Source of the DNA: Candidatus Sphingobacterium stercoripullorum
GTDB taxonomy: Bacteria; Bacteroidota; Bacteroidia; Sphingobacteriales; Sphingobacteriaceae
Assembly: GCA_019114715.1 (NCBI GenBank)
Contig: DXEZ01000252.1
Coordinates: forward strand, 1 to 5,951
Reading direction: 5' to 3'
DNA length: 5,951 bases
Each line of letters begins with the position of its first letter. Position 1 is the stretch's first letter. The notes under the pieces were generated by a model. That model was not told the origin of the DNA, did not search any database, and saw nothing but the letters and a program-made list of their open reading frames with translations. Positions 1 to 5,951 of this stretch are shown here, one piece after another. The translations under genes and the position numbers were made by a program.

Positions 1-867
1 AATCAGAACCAAAACCCTTTATTAACTTCAGCCAAGGATGAGAACGCCATTTTACCAGGGGGTGCCCGGGCTACTGTTATTTTAGATGATGGTACTAAAA
101 TTAGCTTAGATTCACTTGCGGTAGACTCTACTATACTTTTAAATGGTTATGCTATTGTTAAAGATGAGAATGGGCTGCTCACCTACTCGCTAATTGACGG
201 ACAGCATAAGGATCAACAGGTGGTTTATAACACCATTGTAACGCCTAAAGGCGGGGAGTACAAGCTTAACCTGCCGGATGGTACAAGGATTTGGGTGAAC
301 GCTTCATCTAAAGTCAGGTATCCGCTGAACTTTGCTAAAGATAGCCGTGAGGTGCAGCTGGAAGGGGAAGCCTTTTTCGATGTCAAGCACATTAGAGAGG
401 GCGAGCGTGATCTGCCATTTATAGTTTTCACAAATGGACAGAAGCTAGAAGTATTAGGTACTATCTTTAATATAAATAGTTATGGTGAGCAGGTAGAAAC
501 GACCCTTGTGGAAGGCGCAGTGAAGCTTAATTTTAAGGGCTTAGCACCGAGATACCTTGCGCCAAATGAGCAGTCTAGTTATAATGAGAAGGAGAATGTC
601 GTTGAGGTTAGAGAGGTAGATCCTTATTACACCACCGCCTGGAAAAATCAGAAGTTCGCATTTGATGATGCCTCAATGTATGAGGTTATGGAAACGATAG
701 CTAGGTGGTATGACGTAGAGGTTAGCTATGAGGGTGATTTTTCGGAGTCCTCTTTTAACGGAACTATCTCTAGGTATGAAGGTTTTGAAAATCTCCTCGA
801 AATTATTGAGCTAACTGGAAAGGTGAAATTTAAAGTAAGTGGAAGGAGGGTAGTAGTTATGAACTGA
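1..867 (+). CDS. FecR-family anti-sigma factor, 5'-truncated by window
   Basis: Membrane-spanning regulator that, in this family, holds an ECF sigma factor at the inner membrane and releases it when a TonB-dependent receptor signals through the periplasm. The frame is open from base 1 and gives 288 residues. Counting from the window edge, a FecR-like motif ILPGGARATVILDDGT lies at 17-32, the FecR core TPKGGEYKLNLPDGTRIWVN begins at 81, LEGEAFFDV is at 120-128, VLGTIFNINSY at 151-161 and LAPNEQ at 186-191. Residues 219-288 match the C-terminal DUF4974 domain (FAFDDASMYEVMETIARWYDVEV). Family members are usually about 380-400 aa, so roughly 100 residues are missing: the cytoplasmic sigma-binding part and the membrane helix. 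The GTG at 220 is internal to the domain and is not the real start. The gene ends in two in-frame stops (TGA TGA, 865-870). It lies directly upstream of an STN-bearing susC, the usual place for its signalling partner. The family call is secure; the ligand is unknown. Confidence 0.93.
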   Translation, partial: NQNQNPLLTSAKDENAILPGGARATVILDDGTKISLDSLAVDSTILLNGYAIVKDENGLLTYSLIDGQHKDQQVVYNTIVTPKGGEYKLNLPDGTRIWVNASSKVRYPLNFAKDSREVQLEGEAFFDVKHIREGERDLPFIVFTNGQKLEVLGTIFNINSYGEQVETTLVEGAVKLNFKGLAPRYLAPNEQSSYNEKENVVEVREVDPYYTTAWKNQKFAFDDASMYEVMETIARWYDVEVSYEGDFSESSFNGTISRYEGFENLLEIIELTGKVKFKVSGRRVVVMN

Positions 868-881
868 TGAGCTACTATAAA

Positions 882-914
882 AAACTCAGAAGCGTTGAGA
901 CCGCTCCCGAGTTT
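882..914. terminator. Hairpin between fecR and susC, possible (bidirectional) terminator
   Basis: Bases 882-894 and 902-914 form a 13-position stem around a 7-base loop (895-901). Read on the + strand, two positions are A.C mismatches (888/908 and 890/906) and only three T's follow the stem. Read on the - strand, the same positions become G.U wobbles, so the stem is unbroken, and its end runs into six T's (complement of 879-884). It could end the sigma/fecR transcript before susC, block antisense transcripts leaving susC, or do both. A second, much weaker hairpin (916-919 with 923-926) is followed by five T's at 928-932. The hairpin is seen directly; the terminator role is inferred. Confidence 0.5.
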
Positions 915-927
915 CGTCTAATAGACC

Positions 928-963
928 TTTTTGATTGAAAACTAATCTGTTAAACTATTTTCA
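928..963 (+). promoter_or_regulatory. Weak candidate promoter for susC
   Basis: Bacteroidota housekeeping promoters carry a -33 TTTG-like element and a -7 TAnnTTTG element. Here TTTTTG (928-933) is followed 22 bases later by TATTTTCA (956-963), which matches only part of the -7 consensus. A start just downstream would leave a leader of only about ten bases before the ATG at 976. If transcription instead depends on the ECF sigma factor paired with the upstream FecR, the real promoter could look different. This is a position-based guess. Confidence 0.18.
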
Positions 964-975
964 ACCGAATTACAA

Positions 976-3900
976 ATGTATAAAAAAAATCGGATTAGGA
1001 TACCTATACCTATACGTAGCCTAGTCAAATTAATTCCTTTATCGATGAAGTTATCATTGCTTCTACTCTTTGCAATCACCATTCAAGTGAATGCATATAC
1101 CTATGGCCAAAAAATAACTTTACAAAAAAGCGATGTGAAGTTAGTAACTGTTTTAAAGGATATCCAAAAGCAGAGTGGCTATAATATTTTCTACGAGAAG
1201 TCGCTGTTCCCAGCTTCCCTAACGGTGGATGTCCACTCAGATAATCTTTCTGTTGAAGAGGTGCTATCTGAAATTCTCACGCCTCACAATCTAGACTTTA
1301 GGGTGATGGATAAAAACATTGTCCTTACTCAGGGGTCTAAGGTATCCCTTAATTCTAAAGGAAGTTCACCGGCTAATTTGCAGGAAACCAAAGTTACTGG
1401 CCGGGTTAAAAATGAAAGGGGTGAGCCTCTAGCGAATGTTACCATATCCTTAGAGAGTGCAAGTGGCGTAGTATCTACGGATTCCGAAGGAAGATTCACG
1501 ATTGCGCTTGAAAATTTTCCTGCGGCTCTAACATTTCGTATGATAGGGTACGCCACGCAGACTATACATGTTTCTAGCTCTGCGCCACTAGAGGTGCAGA
1601 TGGCCGAAGTTATTAGCCAAGTAGAGGAGGTCGTTGTAGTGGGCTATGGTACTCAAAAGAGGGAACTTGTAACTAGCGCCATTGGTAGCTTTAAAGTGAA
1701 GGATGAAGATGTCCGTCAGGTCGCTAGCCCAACTAGGTTACTAGAAGGTAAGGTGGCTGGGGTGAGCCTTTCGCTGGGCTCTGGAAACCTGGCCTCAGGA
1801 GAACGTGTTAGCATCAGGGGGATATCCTCCATTAGCGCAGGAAATACCCCGCTGTATGTAGTTGATGGTGTACCTATAAACTCATCGAATATGTCGCTTT
1901 TTGATTTCGGCGAAAACTACAGTCCCCTAGCGGCCTTGAACCACGCAGATATTGAGTCTATAGAAGTGTTGAAAGATGCTGCATCAGCTGCAATATACGG
2001 CTCGAGAGCTAGTAATGGCGTGATATTGATAACCACGAAGTCCGGTAAAGATGGGCTGTCCACTATTAGAGCGGATATAAATACGGGGTTTTCAACTTTT
2101 GCCAATAAAGATAAGCTCCAGCTTAGTAGCTCTGATGATTACATCCTTCAGTATAACGAGGGACAAGAAAACTATAACAAGCAGTACGGTTTAAGCGTTG
2201 GCGATGCCAATTATAAGATGCCGATTTCCAATCCCTTTGGAAATATGCCCGATACCGACTGGCTCGGGCTTATCGTGCAGCGGGGGTATTTTAAGAATAT
2301 CAACACTTCTTTCTCTGTAGGGAGCCCAAAAACACAATACTATATGGGCGTGGGGTACACCGATCAAGAGGGTGTTATTAAAGACAACTCCATGAAAAAG
2401 TACAACCTCAACTCCAAGGTGTCCCATAAGTTCACCGATTGGCTGGAAGTGGGAAGTAATAATATTGGGAACTACATCCGAAACAACCAGGTGCCTGGCG
2501 CCAACCTTGGTTCGACAATAATCGCTCGGGCTATTGAGCAAAGACCTTTTGATAGGCCTTTTAAACCCAATGGCGATTATTACGTAGGAGGTACTGATGA
2601 GCTCATGCGCCACAACCCCATACAGATACTAAATGAGCAGGATGCCTATTTTAATAACTTCAGGTACCTCGGTACTTTCTATGGTAAGGTGGACTTTAGT
2701 GAGGACTTATCTTTTAAGTCTTCATTTAGCGCGGATATTGGCTATACCTACGACTATACTTATTACAATGAAAATCACCCTTATGGTACGGGCGTGGGGA
2801 GGTTGATCGATTACAATCGCCTGGTGCAAAACTACATTACTGAGCATGTCTTATCGTATAATAAATCCTTTGATAAGCTCTCTTTAGATGCTATTCTTGG
2901 ACACTCGTTCCAAAAGCAGCATTATAGGACATCGAATATCGATGCTCGTGGGTTTCCGGCGCCCTCATTGGGAGTGGTTTCTGTAGCCTCGGATATTTTT
3001 AACGCTGGAGGGAGCCCCAGTGAGTATGCCATGGAGTCGTACTTTACCAGGGGAACCCTGTCGTATGATGACCGCTATATTATGACGGCCACATTAAGGG
3101 CAGACGGCTCATCGAAATTCAGCCCCGATAACCGCTGGGGTATTTTCCCTTCCCTTTCTTTCGGGTGGAACGTTTCGAGAGAAACATTTATGGAAGGTAG
3201 CGACCTGGACTTGAAGCTTAGGGCTAGCTACGGTAAAACCGGTAACCAAGAGGGTATTGGTAATTACGCCTACCAGGCGCTGATGTCTGGCGGGCAAAAT
3301 TACGGGAATGCTAGCGGTATTTCCATATCAACTTTCGGGAATGAAGACCTCACCTGGGAGAAGGCGGACCAATACGATGTAGGCTTTGATATGTCCTTTT
3401 TCCAAAGGAAGCTGGATATTTCCTTTGATATGTACTATAAGAAAACTTCAGATCTACTCTACAGCCGGCCCATACACTCCACAACGGGGATGACGAGCAT
3501 CATTAGCAATATCGGTTCGATGGAGAATAAAGGAGTTGAGCTGTCGATTAACTCGAATTTGAACTTTGGAGAGTTTATCTGGCAGTCGCAGTTTAATATT
3601 GCGCACAATAAAAATAAGATCCTTGCCCTTTTAGAGGACGATAAGCCGATCTCTATAGGTAGCAATAGAGCATTACAGGTGGGGCGGGATATTGGTGCTT
3701 TCTATCTATTTGAGATGCAAGGGCTCTACCAGTACGATGGTGAAGTCCCTCAGGCGCTATACGATCTTGGCGTTAGGGCGGGCGATGTACGCTGGAATGA
3801 TGTAGATCAAAATAACATCATCAACGATAACGATAGGGTAGTCTTAGGGTCATCCAACCCGGATTTATTTGGAGGGTGGAACAACACCTTCAAATATAAG

Positions 3901-4359
3901 GGTGTGCAACTCGATGTGCTGATGACCTATATGTATGGAAATGATGTTTATGCCGCTTGGAAGGTAAACGGGATGGCCCGAATTGGCTACCGCTTTGCAC
4001 AGCTCCAGGAGTATATCGATAACCGGTGGACAGGACCAGGTAGTACGAATGTATACCCACGTGCTATTGCTAGCGAGACGCATAACACGAGAAACTCAAC
4101 CCGTTTTTTAGAAGATGGTTCATTTATAAGAATGCGGGCGCTGACGCTAAGCTATAATTTTTCAGCTCCTAAGTTTGGAAACTTTAAGTTCAATAACATT
4201 CGCGTGTTTGGTCAGATAGACAACGTCTTTTTATTGACCAAGTATTCTGGCTGGGACCCGGAGGTAAATACGAATTTAGACCCTCGGTTTTTTGGGGTTG
4301 ATAATTTCAATAACCCCCAGCCGAGGACTTACAACCTAGGTGTTAACTTTAATTTTTAG
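976..4359 (+). CDS. SusC/RagA-family TonB-dependent outer-membrane transporter with STN signalling domain
   Basis: Outer-membrane beta-barrel that imports a substrate captured with its SusD partner, powered by TonB. It has 1127 residues, normal for the family. A signal peptide with an unusually long basic leader runs to about residue 40 (hydrophobic core 26-38, likely cut after VNA). Residues about 47-118 form an STN (secretin/TonB short N-terminal) domain (VLKDIQKQSGYNIFYE at 59-74), the part that contacts FecR in transducing receptors. Residues 139-209 are a carboxypeptidase-regulatory-like domain (VTGRVKNERGEPLANVTI). The TonB-box region EEVVVVGYGTQK is at 217-228, and the plug runs to about 360 with SIRG (279-282) and LYVVDGVPI (293-301). 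The barrel follows, with RagA-type motifs ASYGKTGNQEGIGNY (750-764), GSMENKGVEL (847-856) and DVDQNNIINDNDR (942-954), and ends in a terminal Phe. I saw no cysteine. The ATG at 976 is preferred because stops lie upstream in frame (943); Met24 (1045) is a possible alternative. Substrate unknown. Confidence 0.96.
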   Translation: MYKKNRIRIPIPIRSLVKLIPLSMKLSLLLLFAITIQVNAYTYGQKITLQKSDVKLVTVLKDIQKQSGYNIFYEKSLFPASLTVDVHSDNLSVEEVLSEILTPHNLDFRVMDKNIVLTQGSKVSLNSKGSSPANLQETKVTGRVKNERGEPLANVTISLESASGVVSTDSEGRFTIALENFPAALTFRMIGYATQTIHVSSSAPLEVQMAEVISQVEEVVVVGYGTQKRELVTSAIGSFKVKDEDVRQVASPTRLLEGKVAGVSLSLGSGNLASGERVSIRGISSISAGNTPLYVVDGVPINSSNMSLFDFGENYSPLAALNHADIESIEVLKDAASAAIYGSRASNGVILITTKSGKDGLSTIRADINTGFSTFANKDKLQLSSSDDYILQYNEGQENYNKQYGLSVGDANYKMPISNPFGNMPDTDWLGLIVQRGYFKNINTSFSVGSPKTQYYMGVGYTDQEGVIKDNSMKKYNLNSKVSHKFTDWLEVGSNNIGNYIRNNQVPGANLGSTIIARAIEQRPFDRPFKPNGDYYVGGTDELMRHNPIQILNEQDAYFNNFRYLGTFYGKVDFSEDLSFKSSFSADIGYTYDYTYYNENHPYGTGVGRLIDYNRLVQNYITEHVLSYNKSFDKLSLDAILGHSFQKQHYRTSNIDARGFPAPSLGVVSVASDIFNAGGSPSEYAMESYFTRGTLSYDDRYIMTATLRADGSSKFSPDNRWGIFPSLSFGWNVSRETFMEGSDLDLKLRASYGKTGNQEGIGNYAYQALMSGGQNYGNASGISISTFGNEDLTWEKADQYDVGFDMSFFQRKLDISFDMYYKKTSDLLYSRPIHSTTGMTSIISNIGSMENKGVELSINSNLNFGEFIWQSQFNIAHNKNKILALLEDDKPISIGSNRALQVGRDIGAFYLFEMQGLYQYDGEVPQALYDLGVRAGDVRWNDVDQNNIINDNDRVVLGSSNPDLFGGWNNTFKYKGVQLDVLMTYMYGNDVYAAWKVNGMARIGYRFAQLQEYIDNRWTGPGSTNVYPRAIASETHNTRNSTRFLEDGSFIRMRALTLSYNFSAPKFGNFKFNNIRVFGQIDNVFLLTKYSGWDPEVNTNLDPRFFGVDNFNNPQPRTYNLGVNFNF

Positions 4360-4375
4360 AAAGGTAGAGTTTGAT

Positions 4376-5644
4376 ATGAAGAAAATATGTTTTTTTATAC
4401 TTATCGCAGTAGCCTCATTGAGCTCTTGCTCCAAACAGCTGGACTTGTATTCCCACTCTGCGATGTCACCCGAATCGGTGACGGAAAATGATTTGCCCGC
4501 TTTACGCCTAGGGATGTATAACAACATGCAGAATGACCCAGGTGTGCATGCATTCATTCTCTTTGATTTATTAGGAGGAGATATTCATACGGCATCGGGT
4601 GCGCCGATTGACCTGATCAATTCCACCCTTACACCATTAGGGGGAATAGTCTCCAACGGATGGAACGGTTATTATGGAGCGCTATATCAGGTGAATAATG
4701 TTATTTCTATTTGTGAGACTATAGACTCCAATCCATCAAGAGACTTAACGCTAGGGGAGGCACATTACTTTCGTGCCCTCTTGTATTACGATTTGGTAAC
4801 GCGCTGGGGAGGAGTACCCATCCTAAAGGAAAACACCTTAGAAAAAGCTGCTCGTAACTCTGAAGAGGAAGTGTGGCAGTTTATCGAAGATGAGCTCATG
4901 CTTTCTGAGCAGCTGCTGGGTGCCTCTGAAAGCTACTATTACGTTAGCCGCGATGCGGTAGAGGCCCTGCTTGCTAGGGTGTTGCTCTACCAAGGTAAGA
5001 AACAGGGAGCCTTGGAGCGCGCCGAAAGGCTAATCACCTCGGGTAAGTATAAGCTGGATGCTTTTGAGAAGATTTTCCGTAAGCAGGGGAACTCGGAAGT
5101 GATCTTTGCCTTTGAGAATCTATCGGAAGAGTCTCGGATAAACATTTCTGATTTGTTTTATAGCTATGCCCACCCCAATAAAGGGCAAGGCAACTATAGG
5201 CTCACTCAGCAAATTATCAATGCTTACGCTGCTGAGGATAAGCGTAGCGATATATCGTATATCAATATCGCCGGCACTTATTGCGTGAATAAATACCCAA
5301 GTGGGCAGACGGGTAAAGACCCTGTGATAATCTCCCGAATAGCTGAGATGTACCTAATCAGCGCCGAGGCGCAAGGTGTAAATGGTGGCCTTGAAAGGCT
5401 CAACCAACTTCGCAGCTACAGGGGGCTGCCCAGTCTAAGTATTTCTAGTGAAAAAGAATTCTTAGAGGCAGTTTTGGAGGAAAGAAGGCTTGAGCTACTA
5501 GGTGAGAACTTCAGGTATTACGATCTAGTGAGGCACAATATGGCCGAAGGGGTATTAGGCGTATTGCCTTTTCAAACTAAGTTGCCTATTCCAGGCAGGG
5601 AGTTACAATACAATGAAAACCTTGAACCTAATCCAGGTTATTAA
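4376..5644 (+). CDS. RagB/SusD-family surface lipoprotein, compact form
   Basis: Surface-exposed substrate-binding lipoprotein that acts as a lid over the adjacent SusC barrel. The start chosen is the ATG at 4376: it gives a proper lipoprotein signal (MKK, hydrophobic stretch, LSSC with the lipidated Cys at 18), while the GTG at 4340 overlaps the end of susC and only adds 12 unlikely residues. AAAGG (4360-4364) lies 11 bases upstream and may be a ribosome site. The product has 422 residues, shorter than the usual 480-550. Family hallmarks are RALLYYDLVTRWGGVPIL at 133-150 (TPR-like helix), RIAEMYLISAEA at 321-332, EERRLELLGENFRYYDLVRH at 368-387, and the C-terminal PIPGRELQYNENLEPNPGY. It follows susC by 16 bases, so the two are almost certainly co-transcribed. 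Ligand specificity cannot be read from the sequence; the family call is firm. Confidence 0.95.
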   Translation: MKKICFFILIAVASLSSCSKQLDLYSHSAMSPESVTENDLPALRLGMYNNMQNDPGVHAFILFDLLGGDIHTASGAPIDLINSTLTPLGGIVSNGWNGYYGALYQVNNVISICETIDSNPSRDLTLGEAHYFRALLYYDLVTRWGGVPILKENTLEKAARNSEEEVWQFIEDELMLSEQLLGASESYYYVSRDAVEALLARVLLYQGKKQGALERAERLITSGKYKLDAFEKIFRKQGNSEVIFAFENLSEESRINISDLFYSYAHPNKGQGNYRLTQQIINAYAAEDKRSDISYINIAGTYCVNKYPSGQTGKDPVIISRIAEMYLISAEAQGVNGGLERLNQLRSYRGLPSLSISSEKEFLEAVLEERRLELLGENFRYYDLVRHNMAEGVLGVLPFQTKLPIPGRELQYNENLEPNPGY

Positions 5645-5655
5645 AAGCTATAAAT

Positions 5656-5951
5656 ATGAAACTATATAGAACATTGAAATATATACACTTAATCACTCTT
5701 CTAACCGTCTTTTTAGGGCTATTCTCGTGCTCGAATAAAGACGCTCTTATTACTCCTTATGAAGAGTATGTGGCAAGCCCTAAAACTGAGGTGGGGCGAA
5801 AGTTAGTAGAAAACACCGATCTCATTGCTACCATCCATTCAGATTCTAGCTACAGCTTTGTACATGGCGTGGAAGGTACCGAGCTGAGTTACTTGTCAAG
5901 CACGGGGCTGGCCATGAAGATTTTTGTTTTTGAGGTAGACCTTAACGCTTC
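5656..5951 (+). CDS. Lipoprotein, N-terminal part; probable phosphodiester glycosidase (NAGPA-type), 3'-truncated by window
   Basis: An ATG 11 bases after the susD stop opens a frame that stays open to the window edge (98 codons plus 2 bases). The product starts with a lipoprotein signal (MKLYRTLKYIHLITLLTVFL, then LFSC with the lipidated Cys at 25). About 40 residues of linker follow, then VEGTELSYLSSTGLAMKIFV and FEVDLNA at the edge. In Bacteroidota, a stretch of this kind (a tyrosine-containing segment, a polar turn, then a hydrophobic strand ending in E-V-D-L) commonly opens phosphodiester glycosidase (NAGPA/PF09992) proteins, which cut sugar-1-phosphate diesters such as GlcNAc-1-phospho-mannose. 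That match is from memory of the family; the catalytic region lies beyond the window. The spacing puts it in the same operon as susC and susD, likely as a periplasmic or surface helper. Otherwise it is simply an uncharacterised Sus-locus lipoprotein. No clear Shine-Dalgarno sequence precedes the start. Confidence 0.85.
   Translation, partial: MKLYRTLKYIHLITLLTVFLGLFSCSNKDALITPYEEYVASPKTEVGRKLVENTDLIATIHSDSSYSFVHGVEGTELSYLSSTGLAMKIFVFEVDLNA

Noticed and set aside
220..867. Separate 215-residue gene starting at GTG 220
   Set aside because: The same frame is open back to base 1 and the upstream residues (LPGGARATVILDDGT) are part of the FecR family pattern, so the GTG is an internal codon.
916..932. 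Second small hairpin followed by five T's after the main hairpin
   Set aside because: The stem is only four pairs with a three-base loop, too weak to call a terminator; mentioned only as part of the intergenic region.
1000..1016. Short tandem repeat ATACCT x2 plus ATACG in the susC leader
   Set aside because: Only two copies, in frame and coding IPIPI in the signal peptide region; too short to count as a repeat feature on its own.
2191..2613. 140-codon open frame on the minus strand inside susC
   Set aside because: It lies wholly within a well-supported transporter frame, resembles no family I know, and has the mixed composition expected of an antisense shadow.
4340..4375. GTG at 4340 as the susD start, overlapping susC
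   Set aside because: It would place 12 charged and mixed residues before the lipoprotein signal; the ATG at 4376 gives a standard MKK signal and LSSC lipobox.
4336..4557. Minus-strand open frame across the susC/susD junction
   Set aside because: It overlaps the susC end and the susD signal peptide, both strongly supported on the + strand; no independent coding evidence.

Overview
The window looks like part of a Bacteroidota chromosome. The protein features fit Sphingobacteriales/Chitinophagales-type soil or aquatic bacteria best, but I cannot name a genus. The reasons are the gene order FecR-type anti-sigma factor, then SusC/RagA-type TonB-dependent transporter, then SusD/RagB lipoprotein; Bacteroidota-style lipoprotein signals; starts that mostly lack a strong Shine-Dalgarno sequence; and a base composition that is mid-40s % GC by eye. 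All supported genes lie on the + strand.

Layout: (1) 1-867 is the 3' part of a fecR-like anti-sigma gene. Its reading frame is open from base 1, so the gene begins upstream. (2) 868-975 is a 108-base intergenic region with a 33-base hairpin and, at low confidence, a promoter-like pair of motifs. (3) 976-4359 encodes a full-length SusC/RagA receptor (1127 aa) with an extra N-terminal STN signalling domain. (4) After 16 bases, 4376-5644 encodes a compact SusD/RagB lipoprotein (422 aa). (5) After 11 bases, a lipoprotein gene starts at 5656 and runs off the window end. Its visible 98 residues resemble the N-terminal lead-in of Bacteroidota phosphodiester glycosidase (NAGPA-domain) proteins.

How they work together (inference from known families): the SusC/SusD pair would bind a substrate at the cell surface and import it with TonB energy. 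The STN domain of SusC would contact the periplasmic part of FecR, which would release an ECF sigma factor (expected just upstream, outside the window) to switch on susC-susD and the lipoprotein gene. The third gene suggests a substrate with a sugar-phosphodiester bond, but its diagnostic part lies beyond the window. Overall this is a recognisable signal-responsive Sus-like uptake locus. I found no CRISPR array, tRNA, rRNA, insertion sequence or clearly novel system. The points most worth a second look are the strand-asymmetric hairpin and the SusCD/phosphodiester-glycosidase pairing.
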